Counted from the stretch's first letter, positions 8,104 through 16,049 are shown. The stretch is DNA of 64,000 nucleotides from Empedobacter sedimenti (GCF_030005555.1 NZ_JASCQG010000004.1:62001-126000); one strand, 5' to 3'. Program-made: numbers and translations. The notes: a model not told the origin generated them from the sequence alone.

Positions 8104-10113
8104 TTAAATATCATTTCCTGATTCTGGTTGAATGACTTGCTGTGGACCAGCTTCAATAGCTTCTTCCTGCTTTTCTTCAACTTGATCTAACTCATTTGTA
8201 AATTTTCTTGGTCCAAAAATTTCTTCCAAATCTTCGCGGAAGATAACTTCTTTCTCAATTAATTTTTGAGCTAAAATATCTAATTTATCACGATTATTGC
8301 GTAAAATTTCTTTTGCTCTTTCGTATTCATTCTCAATTATTGCTTTTACTTCTTTGTCAATGACTTGAGCTGTTTGCTCTGAATAAGGTTTACCAAAACC
8401 ATATTCGTTTTGTCCAGATGAATCGTAGTAAGAAACATTTCCTATTTCTTTATTCAGACCATAAATACTGATCATCGCAGAAGCTTGCTTTGTTACTTTT
8501 TCTAAATCACTTAAAGCTCCAGTCGAAATATTATTGAAAACAACTTCCTCTGCAGCACGACCTCCCATTGTCATACACATTTCGTCTAACATTTGTTCTG
8601 TCGTTGTGATTTGTCTTTCTTCTGGTAAATACCAGGCGGCACCTAACGAACGTCCACGTGGAACAATTGTAACTTTAACTAACGGAGCTGCGTGCTCTGT
8701 TAACCAACCAATTGTTGCGTGTCCAGCTTCGTGATAAGCAATACGTTTTTTCTCAGAAGGTTTAATCACTTTGCTTTTCTTCTCTAAACCACCAATAATA
8801 CGATCTACAGCGTCTAAGAAATCTTGTTTTTCTACAACTTCTTTGTTTTTACGGGCAGCAACTAAGGCAGCTTCGTTACATACATTAAAGATATCAGCAC
8901 CAGAGAAACCTGGGGTTTGTTTAGCTAAGAAATCAATTTCGACATCTTCTCCTAATTTAAGAGGACGTAAGTGTACAGCAAAGATTTCTTTACGTTCGTT
9001 TAATTCAGGTAAATCTACATGAATAATACGGTCAAAACGACCTGGACGCATTAAAGCTTTATCTAAAACATCTGCACGGTTTGTTGCAGCAATCACAATT
9101 ACATTAGATTCTGTTCCAAAACCATCCATTTCTGTTAATAATTGGTTTAATGTATTTTCGCGCTCATCGTTTGATCCTGTGAAATTTGATTTTCCACGTG
9201 CGCGACCAATTGCATCAATCTCATCAATAAAGATAATTGAAGGAGATTTTTCTTTTGCATTTTTGAATAAATCTCGAACACGAGATGCACCAACACCAAC
9301 AAACATTTCTACGAAATCTGATCCTGATAAAGAAAAGAATGGAACTTTAGCTTCTCCAGCTACAGCTTTTGCTAATAATGTTTTACCTGTACCTGGAGGT
9401 CCTACTAATAACGCTCCTTTTGGGATTCGTCCACCAAGTTTAGTAAATTTATCTGGGTGTTTTAAGAATTCTACAATTTCTTCAATTTCTTCTTTTGCAC
9501 CTTCTAATCCAGCTACATCTTTGAAAGTAGTTTTGATGTGATCATCACCTTCAAATAATTTAGCTTTTGATTTTCCGACAGAAAAAATTCCACCACTTCC
9601 ACCTGCAGATCCACCAGCACCCATTTTTCTGAATAATAGGAAATAGATTAATCCGAAGAAGAATAAAGTAATGAATAAGTTCATAAATAAACTTCCAAAT
9701 CCACTTGATACGATTGTATTAAGTTTGGCTGTTTTATTTGGGCTCTTTTCTACGTTAGCATAAAAATCTTTCTCAAAATTACCTGCATCAGCAACATTGA
9801 AAGTGAAGTTTGGAGAACCAGTAGACAAAGGATTAATACTTTCAGATTTTTTGAATTTTTTGAATTCTTCAGTATTTAATGCAGCATCAGTCAAATAAAC
9901 TGCTACTCGTCCTGTTTCTTTTTCTAAATCAGCCTCTTTTACGTAACCTTTTTCTACATATGACAGAAATGTTGTGCGATCAATATTCTTTGTCGCAGCT
10001 CCCATTCCGCCAATATTATCCGAAAATAATAAAAAGGCAATCAGCAATAATCCTATAATGGCATATATCCATGTAGGATTAAAACCAGATGGTTTAAAAT
10101 TATTTTTTTTCAA
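8104..10113 (-). CDS. ftsH: ATP-dependent zinc metalloprotease FtsH
   Basis: FtsH is the membrane-anchored AAA+ protease that removes damaged membrane proteins and some regulators. The 669-residue product has membrane segments at about 14-31 and 141-162 with a periplasmic domain between them. Next come Walker A GPPGTGKT (238-245), Walker B IIFIDEID (293-300), the second region of homology ending RPGRFDRII, and the zinc site HEAGH (461-465). The C-terminal tail is Glu/Gln-rich. The Gly/Ser-rich linker after the second membrane segment is typical of Bacteroidota. It follows rsfS after 22 bases and ends with its own terminator. Confidence 0.97.
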   Translation of the reverse strand: MKKNNFKPSGFNPTWIYAIIGLLLIAFLLFSDNIGGMGAATKNIDRTTFLSYVEKGYVKEADLEKETGRVAVYLTDAALNTEEFKKFKKSESINPLSTGSPNFTFNVADAGNFEKDFYANVEKSPNKTAKLNTIVSSGFGSLFMNLFITLFFFGLIYFLLFRKMGAGGSAGGSGGIFSVGKSKAKLFEGDDHIKTTFKDVAGLEGAKEEIEEIVEFLKHPDKFTKLGGRIPKGALLVGPPGTGKTLLAKAVAGEAKVPFFSLSGSDFVEMFVGVGASRVRDLFKNAKEKSPSIIFIDEIDAIGRARGKSNFTGSNDERENTLNQLLTEMDGFGTESNVIVIAATNRADVLDKALMRPGRFDRIIHVDLPELNERKEIFAVHLRPLKLGEDVEIDFLAKQTPGFSGADIFNVCNEAALVAARKNKEVVEKQDFLDAVDRIIGGLEKKSKVIKPSEKKRIAYHEAGHATIGWLTEHAAPLVKVTIVPRGRSLGAAWYLPEERQITTTEQMLDEMCMTMGGRAAEEVVFNNISTGALSDLEKVTKQASAMISIYGLNKEIGNVSYYDSSGQNEYGFGKPYSEQTAQVIDKEVKAIIENEYERAKEILRNNRDKLDILAQKLIEKEVIFREDLEEIFGPRKFTNELDQVEEKQEEAIEAGPQQVIQPESGNDI

Positions 10114-10135
10114 TTTTTTTTGGTTTCAGTTATGA

Positions 10136-10504
10136 TTAATATTCCATTTCGATACGTGTTTCTATGGCATCACCCCATAAACTCTCGATATCGTAATATT
10201 CTCTGTATTCTTTTTGAAAAACATGGACAATAACATTTGTGTAGTCTAATAATATCCATTGATTATTTTGAGTTCCTTCTACATGAAATGGTCTTTCTCC
10301 CATCTCAGTTTTTACAGTTCTTTCTACAGAAGCAGCTATAGAACTAACTTGTGTATTAGAGTTTCCTGTACAAATTACAAAGTATTGGCAAAATGCATTT
10401 TCAATTTCTCTTAAATCTAAAATAGTAATTTCTTCTCCCTTAACGTTTGTTATTCCATCTACAATGCTATCTAGCAAGTCTTTTGTATATTGAGTATCTA
10501 TCAT
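10136..10504 (-). CDS. rsfS: Ribosomal silencing factor RsfS
   Basis: RsfS binds ribosomal protein L14 and blocks subunit joining in stationary phase. The 122-residue protein carries the family pattern ILDLREIENAFCQYFVICTGNSNTQ, then PFHVEGTQNNQWILLDY, then VHVFQKEYREYYDIESLW. I use the ATG at 10504 and not the one at 10525, because a perfect -7 promoter element covers 10523-10530 and the longer start would not be transcribed. It is the first gene of the rsfS-ftsH unit and is divergent from birA. Confidence 0.9.
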   Translation of the reverse strand: MIDTQYTKDLLDSIVDGITNVKGEEITILDLREIENAFCQYFVICTGNSNTQVSSIAASVERTVKTEMGERPFHVEGTQNNQWILLDYTNVIVHVFQKEYREYYDIESLWGDAIETRIEMEY

Positions 10505-10522
10505 CTTATATTTTGTAATTCG

Positions 10523-10530
10523 CAAATTTA
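10523..10530 (-). promoter_or_regulatory. -7 promoter element of rsfS-ftsH
   Basis: The minus strand reads TAAATTTG, a full TAnnTTTG match, 18 bases before the chosen rsfS ATG. I see no clear TTTG at the -33 position. Confidence 0.45.
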
Positions 10531-10597
10531 GTGAATCCTAATTAAAGTTTGAACTTTTTAAAATAACTTTAACCACTAGATAAAAGTAATAAAAAAA

Positions 10598-11311
10598 ATG
10601 TACTTAATTAGTTTTGATTCTTTACCTAATACGAATGAATTTTTAATGGATTTGTCCAAAAAAGATGCCAATAGTTGGACTGTCATACATGCTAAAAATC
10701 AAACAAAAGGAAAAGGTTACGCAGGAAATGAATGGAAAGTTGTTGCTGGAGAAAATTTAACCTTTAGTTTTTTGCTGAAAACAGATTATAGTTTTCAAGA
10801 ATTAATTTATTTTAACGAATGGATTTCGAATGTTATTTGTCTATTTTTAAAACAATTTCATCCAAAATCTAACGTAAAATGGCCAAATGATATCATTTTA
10901 AATGATAAAAAGGTTTGCGGAATTTTAATCGAAAATCATCGTTCCAATGGAATAATGAATTCTGTAATTGGAATAGGAATTAATGTCAATCAAGCTGATT
11001 TTAATCACTTGCCAAAAGCAACTTCACTAAAAGTAGTGACTGACAAAACGTATGACATAGAGGAAATTTTGGCAGATTTGATGATTTACTTCGAAAAAGA
11101 ATATACTATTTTAGAACAGAAAAATTTTGAACAAATTCATCAAACTTATTTAGATAATCTCTTCAGAAAAGATGAAATTTCACGTTTTAGATTGGATGGA
11201 GTAGAAGTGGACGGAATGATTAGAGATGTAAATGAAGCGGGAAATTTAGTGATTGAAATCAATCAAGAATTGAGAGAATTTAAGCACAAAGAAATCGAAC
11301 TTCTTTTTTAA
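10598..11311 (+). CDS. birA: Biotin--[acetyl-CoA-carboxylase] ligase, catalytic-only
   Basis: This ligase attaches biotin to the carboxyl carrier protein. The 237 residues cover only the catalytic and C-terminal domains; there is no N-terminal helix-turn-helix, so it cannot be the DNA-binding BirA repressor. The biotinyl-AMP loop reads TKGKGYAGNEWKV, a variant of GRGRxGRxW with two Gly kept. The catalytic core follows as VKWPNDIILNDKKVCGILIE and GIGINVNQ. It opens the plus-strand series birA-idi-PTPS-peroxiredoxin and is divergent from rsfS. Confidence 0.92.
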   Translation: MYLISFDSLPNTNEFLMDLSKKDANSWTVIHAKNQTKGKGYAGNEWKVVAGENLTFSFLLKTDYSFQELIYFNEWISNVICLFLKQFHPKSNVKWPNDIILNDKKVCGILIENHRSNGIMNSVIGIGINVNQADFNHLPKATSLKVVTDKTYDIEEILADLMIYFEKEYTILEQKNFEQIHQTYLDNLFRKDEISRFRLDGVEVDGMIRDVNEAGNLVIEINQELREFKHKEIELLF

Positions 11312-11326
11312 TCCTACATAAATGGT

Positions 11327-11334
11327 TATTTTTG
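11327..11334 (+). promoter_or_regulatory. Possible -7 element just before idi
   Basis: TATTTTTG matches TAnnTTTG but lies only 5 bases before the idi ATG, which would make the transcript leaderless. I see only a T-rich -33 region. It may be fortuitous, as idi could be read from the birA transcript. Confidence 0.25.
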
Positions 11335-11338
11335 TTTT

Positions 11339-11854
11339 ATGGAAGAATTTGTAGTTTTAGTTGATCAGGACGATCAAAAATTAGGATTGATGGAGAAGCA
11401 ACAGGCTCATGTAGCTGGTTTGTTGCATCGTGCATTTTCTGTTTTTGTATTCAATTCCAAAGGAGAATTGATGATTCAGCAACGAGCTGCGAGCAAATAC
11501 CATTCGCCAACGTTGTGGACGAATACATGTTGTAGTCATCCACGCGATAACGAAACTTACGAACAAGCGGCGCACAGACGTTTGGAAGAAGAAATGGGAT
11601 TTGATTGCGAATTAGAATATAAATTTAATTTCATCTACAAAGCACATTTAGAAAATGATTTGATTGAACATGAATTAGACCATGTTTTTATTGGAACATT
11701 TGATGACGAACCAAAGCTAAATCCTGATGAAGTGATGGCTTATCGTTGGGTAGAGTTGGATGATTTGAAAAAAGATATGGAAAAAAATCCTCAGAATTAT
11801 ACAGCCTGGTTCAAAATAATTTTTGAACATTACGTTTCGTATATCGAAGAATAA
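11339..11854 (+). CDS. idi: Isopentenyl-diphosphate delta-isomerase, type I
   Basis: Idi interconverts IPP and DMAPP, the five-carbon units for quinones, carotenoids and undecaprenyl phosphate. The 171-residue Nudix-fold enzyme has metal-site His in QQAHVAGLLHRAFS, the catalytic Cys in TNTCCSHP (C65 by comparison with E. coli Idi), the Nudix-like box AHRRLEEEMGF, and the catalytic Glu region LIEHELDHVFIG. It lies 27 bases after birA. Type I Idi is metal-dependent; the FMN-dependent type II is a different protein family. Confidence 0.94.
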   Translation: MEEFVVLVDQDDQKLGLMEKQQAHVAGLLHRAFSVFVFNSKGELMIQQRAASKYHSPTLWTNTCCSHPRDNETYEQAAHRRLEEEMGFDCELEYKFNFIYKAHLENDLIEHELDHVFIGTFDDEPKLNPDEVMAYRWVELDDLKKDMEKNPQNYTAWFKIIFEHYVSYIEE

Positions 11855-11866
11855 AAATTTATACAA

Positions 11867-12277
11867 ATGAAAGTTACTGTCAATAGAAAAGCACATTTTA
11901 ACGCTGCGCACCGATTGTTTAACAAGAATTGGAGCGATGAACAAAATTTTGAAGTTTTCGGAAAATGTTCTTACCCAAATTATCATGGACATAATTATGA
12001 AATTATTGTGGCGGTAAAAGGTGAAGTTGATCCAGAAACTGGTTTTGTAATGAATTTGGACGAATTACGAAAAATTATCGAGGTTGAAGTGGAAGATTAT
12101 TTGGATCATAAAAATCTGAATGTTGATATTGAAGAATTTCAAAATGTTAATCCAACTGCCGAAAATATTGTGATTTTGATTTGGAATAAAATTCGAGCAA
12201 AATTAGCGACCGATTTAGAATTAAAAGTAACCTTATACGAAACTCCACGTAACTTTGTAGAATACGCAGGCGAATGA
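11867..12277 (+). CDS. 6-pyruvoyl-tetrahydropterin / 6-carboxy-tetrahydropterin synthase family
   Basis: A 136-residue T-fold enzyme acting on 7,8-dihydroneopterin triphosphate. Zinc ligands are H15 (NAAHR), H40 and H42 (HGHNY); the catalytic Cys is C34. The spacing is C-x5-HGH, and the following GEVDPETGFVMNLDEL...LDHKNLN closely follows the eukaryotic-type 6-pyruvoyl-tetrahydropterin synthase. To my knowledge QueD of queuosine synthesis usually has C-x3-HGH, so a biopterin-type role deserves weight beside the usual QueD label. No queC, queE or queF is nearby. The stop overlaps the peroxiredoxin start by 4 bases. Confidence 0.88.
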   Translation: MKVTVNRKAHFNAAHRLFNKNWSDEQNFEVFGKCSYPNYHGHNYEIIVAVKGEVDPETGFVMNLDELRKIIEVEVEDYLDHKNLNVDIEEFQNVNPTAENIVILIWNKIRAKLATDLELKVTLYETPRNFVEYAGE

Positions 12278-12726
12278 AATTAGGCGATCACATACCAACT
12301 TTTTCGTTGGAAGATAACAAAGGAAATTGGTTTAATTCGGACGAATTTTTGTACAAAAAATATTTTGTCTTGTTCTTTTATCCGATGGATTTTACGCCAA
12401 TGTGTACAAAAGAAGTTTGTCAATTTCGTGATGTAAATGCAGATTTTAATGCTTTAGATGCTGTGATTGTTGGAATAAATGGACAATCAACTTCTTCTCA
12501 CGAAAAGTTTTATACAAAACATCAACTAAACTTTCCGTTGCTTTCTGATAAAGGAGCAAAGTTGTCGAAATTGTTGGGAATTAAAAAGAAATTTGGTTTA
12601 GTAACGCCGCGAGAAACTTTTGTATTCAATAAACAAGGGAAATTAATCAAACACATTGTTTCGAATGTTGCAGAAACACATATAGAAGAAGCAATGCAAG
12701 CAATAAAAAAAGACCAAGGAAATTAG
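12274..12726 (+). CDS. Peroxiredoxin, BCP/PrxQ type
   Basis: A thiol peroxidase that reduces hydrogen and organic peroxides using thioredoxin. The 150-residue protein shows FFYPMDFTPMCTKEVCQFRD, in which C44 is the peroxidatic Cys (PxxxTxxC) and C49, five residues later, the resolving Cys of the atypical two-Cys PrxQ/BCP type. The thioredoxin-fold continues through LLSDKGAKLSKLLGI and RETFVFNKQGKLI. The ATG overlaps the preceding stop (ATGA), which shows translational coupling. The last codons lie in a hairpin shared with the convergent small membrane protein. Confidence 0.92.
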   Translation: MKLGDHIPTFSLEDNKGNWFNSDEFLYKKYFVLFFYPMDFTPMCTKEVCQFRDVNADFNALDAVIVGINGQSTSSHEKFYTKHQLNFPLLSDKGAKLSKLLGIKKKFGLVTPRETFVFNKQGKLIKHIVSNVAETHIEEAMQAIKKDQGN

Positions 12727-12743
12727 TTTTCTTGGTCTTTTTG
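12705..12743 (+). terminator. Bidirectional terminator shared by two coding ends
   Basis: AAAGACCAAG and CTTGGTCTTT pair around a 12-base loop, with A-runs before and T-runs after in both directions. The hairpin covers the last codons of the peroxiredoxin gene and of the convergent membrane-protein gene, whose stop codons overlap. Confidence 0.8.
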
Positions 12744-12905
12744 TTTGTATAATAATTTTCTTACAACAACGCGATAAATAAAAAAGATAACTGTTCCAAT
12801 TGCCGAATAAACCAACATTGTTTGTACATCGCTTTTATCGAACAAATATTTTAGTCCAAATAACACGAAAAAGAAAATGATACTATAAATTATATTTTGT
12901 TTCAT
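12723..12905 (-). CDS. Small two-helix membrane protein, function unknown
   Basis: A 60-residue protein made of two hydrophobic segments (IIYSIIFFFVLFGLKYLF and MLVYSAIGTVIFFIYRVVV) with a short charged loop between them and a basic/acidic tail KLLYKQKDQEN. It lies convergent to the peroxiredoxin gene, and the last 4 bases of the two genes overlap. I recognise no family. The compact topology, ATG start and following shared terminator suggest a real gene. Confidence 0.6.
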   Translation of the reverse strand: MKQNIIYSIIFFFVLFGLKYLFDKSDVQTMLVYSAIGTVIFFIYRVVVRKLLYKQKDQEN

Positions 12906-12921
12906 ATTGTAAAAGTAGGGA

Positions 12922-13242
12922 TTAATCCCATTTCATATTAGTTTTTTTCATATCGTCTGTTGGTTCATCAATTTCTATTATATTTACTGTTATCCAAATA
13001 GAATAATCACAATTTCTAAATATTTCATTTTCTTTCTGTTTTTCTTGGGTTATTACTTTCGCATTATCTAAATCTTCTTCATCTAAAGTTAAATGTATTG
13101 TTGATGAATTATCAGTAAAATAATATGATTCATTTTTGTCTTTTAAAACTTTACCATAATATATTTTTATGTCATCTTCTTTATTTGAATTTTCTAGGAT
13201 TAGGCAGATAGATTTGTTTAGTAGTTTTTTACAATTTCTCAT
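12922..13242 (-). CDS. Hypothetical acidic protein
   Basis: A 106-residue soluble protein without signal peptide, rich in Asp, Glu, Asn and Lys. It reads as mixed strands and loops (IKIYYGKVLKDKNESYYFTD, STIHLTLDEEDLDNAK, YSIWITVNIIEIDEP). No family is recognised. The very AT-rich codon use and the small unknown neighbours suggest a recently acquired or fast-evolving patch. Small size and acidity recall immunity-type proteins, but there is no matching toxin domain, so I assign no function. Confidence 0.5.
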   Translation of the reverse strand: MRNCKKLLNKSICLILENSNKEDDIKIYYGKVLKDKNESYYFTDNSSTIHLTLDEEDLDNAKVITQEKQKENEIFRNCDYSIWITVNIIEIDEPTDDMKKTNMKWD

Positions 13243-13368
13243 TTAATAATTTATGATGTTTAGGGTTGTCTTAAAACTTCAACTCTCTAATTAGAACTTC
13301 GAAACTTGTTTCTTTTGCGGTTAATGAAAAGTAAAGGTTAGAAACTAGATATTTGTTATTGCGTCATA

Positions 13369-13608
13369 TTACTTTCTAATATAATACCCTTTTTCATTGG
13401 TTTGATTATTTTTTATAATTAAAATATATCCAAAACAATACTGAGTTTCATTGTTAGAAACATCTTTAGATTTATCTAAAATGTCTCCAATATAATACCC
13501 ATTTCTATATTTCCAATTCTGATTATTTATATAATAATTAGAATTAAAATAGAGAGATGTGCAGCATATAATTAGAAATATAACTCCTATTATTTTTTTC
13601 TTTTTCAT
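13369..13608 (-). CDS. Small membrane-anchored protein, function unknown
   Basis: A 79-residue protein with a basic start (MKKKKIIG), one hydrophobic segment (VIFLIICCTSLYF), and then a Tyr/Asn-rich outer part (NNQNWKYRNGYYIGDILD, YCFGYILIIKN). The two Cys in the hydrophobic stretch do not form a convincing lipobox, so I read it as a membrane anchor or uncleaved signal. The ATG overlaps the stop of the upstream hydrolase gene (ATGA), and a strong Shine-Dalgarno sequence lies 7 bases before it. Together these argue for real, coupled translation. No family is recognised. Confidence 0.55.
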   Translation of the reverse strand: MKKKKIIGVIFLIICCTSLYFNSNYYINNQNWKYRNGYYIGDILDKSKDVSNNETQYCFGYILIIKNNQTNEKGYYIRK

Positions 13609-14279
13609 AAAATCACCTCCCCAACCTTAATTAATTTCTTAGAAGTTGCCAATTGATTTGGATTTGTTCCAGGTTCATCTTGCGGAACTTTTTTTCCTTT
13701 TTTACGATAAAAATCTATCCAAAAATCATCAATAATTCCGGTTTCTTTGTTTTTGAAATTCATCGGAATTAGTTCAAAAACTTTATCATCACGAAAGGCT
13801 CTTTCTATAAAATCGGAGCAATATAATTCGTCATCATTCAAAATATATAACCAATTATAAGGTTTTCCGAGCATTGTTTTAGCTTTTTTAATTGCATGAG
13901 GAATCGTTGATTGATATTCATTTTTGAGACGATAAATGACAATTTTATTGTTTTTTTCGGTTTGAGAAGTATAAAAATGATGAATTTCTTCTCGTTGTGA
14001 TCCGCCCATTGGAGCGGCGTGTAAAACAAAAATAGAATCATCAGTTTTTTCAATCAATCCAACATGATCAAAATTTGTTTCATCATTTATTTTTGTTACT
14101 CTATTTATCGCGCCCGAAAGTTCTTCTGTTTGCGCACCAACAAAAATCAAATCTCCATTTTGGATATTTTTGAACGTAATAATTTTTCTTTCAGTTATAC
14201 TTTTTGTTTGTGTACAGCTATTCATTGTCAATGTAAATAGGAGTAAAAAGATAGGAAATAAAACGAATATTTTTTTCAT
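13605..14279 (-). CDS. YiiX/YebB-like papain-fold cysteine hydrolase, lipoprotein
   Basis: A 224-residue predicted lipoprotein of the permuted NlpC/P60 (YiiX/DUF830) group, whose members cleave amide or ester bonds in the envelope. The signal MKKIFVLFPIFLLLFTLTMNSC ends in a lipobox Cys. The permuted core shows FKNIQNGDLIFVGAQ, then NFDHVGLIEK with the catalytic-type His, and later PYNWLYILNDDELYCSDFIERAF, in which the Cys of YCSDFI is the likely nucleophile. The substrate is unknown. It is followed with a 4-base overlap by the 79-residue membrane protein, which may be its partner. Confidence 0.8.
   Translation of the reverse strand: MKKIFVLFPIFLLLFTLTMNSCTQTKSITERKIITFKNIQNGDLIFVGAQTEELSGAINRVTKINDETNFDHVGLIEKTDDSIFVLHAAPMGGSQREEIHHFYTSQTEKNNKIVIYRLKNEYQSTIPHAIKKAKTMLGKPYNWLYILNDDELYCSDFIERAFRDDKVFELIPMNFKNKETGIIDDFWIDFYRKKGKKVPQDEPGTNPNQLATSKKLIKVGEVIL
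13616..13620 (-). promoter_or_regulatory. Strong Shine-Dalgarno site for the 79-residue protein
   Basis: The minus strand reads GGGGAGGTGATT before the ATG at 13608. GGAGG lies 7 bases upstream of the start, and the wider GGAGGTGAT matches the 16S anti-Shine-Dalgarno complement. Nearly all other genes in this window have only A/T-rich leaders. Confidence 0.6.
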
Positions 14280-14322
14280 TCGGAATGAATTATTACTTTT
14301 AAACTACGAATTAACCAAAAAG

Positions 14323-14685
14323 ATGGATTTTAAAAAAATTTTGACCCTATCAATTGTTATTTTATTGATATTAGTTGGTGTTGCGATTATCATTGGAAGC
14401 AATAAAGATCGACGTGTTTTTTTTATAGATGATTTTGATAAACCGATTGAAAATGTTATTAATTCTCGTTTGGATACAGATTATTCGTACGAAATTGTAA
14501 AAGTAAAAGGTGAAACAAATGACACCATTATTATAAAGGCTTGTGAAGATTGTCAGCCAACAAAACTTGTAGGGAAAATCAATGAAAAATTTCAGACCAA
14601 ATTTATCAAAGGAAAATCAATCATGCGATTTGAGCCTTATAAAGCAACTCAAGGAAATCTAAAAATCATTCACAAAATTAGATAA
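14323..14685 (+). CDS. Membrane-anchored hypothetical protein
   Basis: A 120-residue protein with an N-terminal membrane anchor (FKKILTLSIVILLILVGVAIIIG) and an exported domain of about 95 residues that includes a Cys-x-x-Cys pair (IIKACEDCQPTK). I start it at the ATG at 14323; the frame stays open further upstream, but that part overlaps the divergent lipoprotein hydrolase gene and reads unlike a protein N-terminus. No family is recognised. It is divergent from the hydrolase and precedes gcvT, which has its own -7 element. Confidence 0.6.
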   Translation: MDFKKILTLSIVILLILVGVAIIIGSNKDRRVFFIDDFDKPIENVINSRLDTDYSYEIVKVKGETNDTIIIKACEDCQPTKLVGKINEKFQTKFIKGKSIMRFEPYKATQGNLKIIHKIR

Positions 14686-14720
14686 ACTAACTTCTACTCA
14701 TTTTCTATTTATAAATTCCT

Positions 14721-14728
14721 TATTTTTG
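14721..14728 (+). promoter_or_regulatory. -7 element of the gcvT promoter
   Basis: TATTTTTG matches TAnnTTTG and lies 33 bases before the gcvT ATG; the -33 region is only T-rich. I see no glycine riboswitch: the 76-base gap from the preceding gene is too short and unstructured for one. Confidence 0.4.
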
Positions 14729-14761
14729 GGAGAATTATAAACTTATCAAAGCAAACAAACA

Positions 14762-15838
14762 ATGAAAGTAACTGCATTAAACCAGAAGCACAAAGATTTA
14801 GGTGCAAAAATGGTTCCTTTTGCTGGATATGAAATGCCAGTACAATACGCAGGTGTTAACCAAGAACACTTTGTAGTAAGAGAAAAAGTTGGCGTTTTTG
14901 ACGTTTCACATATGGGGCAATTCTTTTTGAAAGGAGAAAAAGCTACAGATTTATTACAATATTTATTGACGAATGATGTAACAAAAGTTGCTATTGGTCA
15001 AGCTCAATATAATGCAATGCCAAACGAAAAAGGAGGAATTGTAGATGATTTAATCATTTATAAAATATCTGATGACGAGTGGATGGCAGTTGTAAATGCA
15101 TCTAACATCGATAAAGATTGGGATTGGATGAACAAACACAATACATTTGGAGCAGATTTAACAAACAAATCTGATGAGATGTCTTTGTTAGCAATTCAAG
15201 GTCCTAAAGCGATTGAAGCAATGCAATCTTTAACAGATGTTAATTTAGCTGAGATTCCATTCTATCACTTCGAAATTGGAACTTTTGCAGGGATGGAAAA
15301 TGTAATTATTTCTGCAACTGGTTATACAGGTTCTGGAGGTTTTGAAATTTATTTCGCAAACGAACAAGCCGAAGAAATGTGGAAAAAAGTAATGGAAGCT
15401 GGTAAAGATTTCGGAATTGAGCCTTGCGGTTTAGCTGCTCGTGATACGTTACGTTTAGAGAAAGGTTACTGTTTATATGGAAATGACATTAACGATGACA
15501 CAACTCCATTAGAAGCTGGTCTTGGTTGGGTAACAAAGTTGGATACAAATTTTATTTCTTCAGATATTTTAAAAGCACAAAAAGAGGCTGGAGTTGAGAA
15601 GAAATTAGTAGGTTTCAAAATGATCGAAAGAGGAATTCCTCGTCATGATTATAAAGTTGTTGATGATAACGAAAATACAATTGGTATTGTAACTTCTGGT
15701 ACACAATCTCCAATGTTAAAAGAAGGAATCGGTTTAGCGTATGTACATACAGATTTTGCTAAAGTAGGAACAACAATCAGAATTCAGATTCGTGATAAAA
15801 ATGTATTAGCAGAAGTTGTGAAAACTCCTTTTGTTTAA
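14762..15838 (+). CDS. gcvT: Aminomethyltransferase (glycine cleavage T-protein)
   Basis: GcvT transfers the aminomethyl carbon from lipoyl-GcvH to tetrahydrofolate. The 358-residue length is typical. Recognisable parts are MVPFAGYEMPVQYAG at the N-terminus, VGVFDVSHMGQ, the folate-binding core ATGYTGSGGFEIY, PCGLAARDTLRLEKGYCLYG, and the C-terminal barrel GIVTSGTQSPMLKEGIGLAYV. It forms a single-gene unit with its own terminator. gcvH and gcvP are not in the window, but lipA, which supplies the lipoyl group of GcvH, is at 31.2 kb. Confidence 0.96.
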   Translation: MKVTALNQKHKDLGAKMVPFAGYEMPVQYAGVNQEHFVVREKVGVFDVSHMGQFFLKGEKATDLLQYLLTNDVTKVAIGQAQYNAMPNEKGGIVDDLIIYKISDDEWMAVVNASNIDKDWDWMNKHNTFGADLTNKSDEMSLLAIQGPKAIEAMQSLTDVNLAEIPFYHFEIGTFAGMENVIISATGYTGSGGFEIYFANEQAEEMWKKVMEAGKDFGIEPCGLAARDTLRLEKGYCLYGNDINDDTTPLEAGLGWVTKLDTNFISSDILKAQKEAGVEKKLVGFKMIERGIPRHDYKVVDDNENTIGIVTSGTQSPMLKEGIGLAYVHTDFAKVGTTIRIQIRDKNVLAEVVKTPFV

Positions 15839-15857
15839 GATTAAAATAAATTTTCAC

Positions 15858-15890
15858 AAAAAAGCTTCCAATTTTATTGGAAGCTTTTTT
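15858..15890 (+). terminator. gcvT terminator
   Basis: AAAGCTTCCAA and TTGGAAGCTTT form an 11-base stem with a short loop, followed by a T-run. It is a strong plus-strand terminator. Confidence 0.88.
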
Positions 15891-16010
15891 ATTGAATTAC
15901 TATTTATCCTGATTTTTTCAATCCAAAAATTAGAAATTCATTTATTTTATTTTGAATTTATTCGAATCTAATAAAAATGTTAAAAATTCTTAAAAAATGT
16001 TATCAAAATA

Positions 16011-16042
16011 TTTGCAGAAATATGACAAATATTATATTTTTG
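16011..16042 (+). promoter_or_regulatory. Orphan promoter in the gcvT-dinB gap
   Basis: TTTG at 16011-16014, 20 bases, then TATTTTTG at 16035-16042 fit the Bacteroidota -33/-7 consensus. No gene follows on the plus strand, only a palindrome and a terminator. Confidence 0.55.
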
Positions 16043-16049
16043 AGATATC

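Noticed and set aside
9179-9541. 120-codon plus-strand frame inside ftsH
   Set aside because: It is antisense to the ATPase core of ftsH; the low complexity (Ser, Pro, Asn) reflects the reverse reading of conserved codons.
14170-14322. Extension of the 120-residue membrane protein to a start inside the divergent lipoprotein hydrolase gene
   Set aside because: It overlaps the signal-peptide region of the hydrolase on the other strand and would add a second hydrophobic segment unlike the usual layout; the ATG at 14323 directly precedes a good membrane anchor.
15839-16010. Possible riboswitch or tRNA in the gap after gcvT
   Set aside because: Apart from the gcvT terminator the stretch is A/T-rich without G/C-paired arms, a GTTC loop or a conserved aptamer core.
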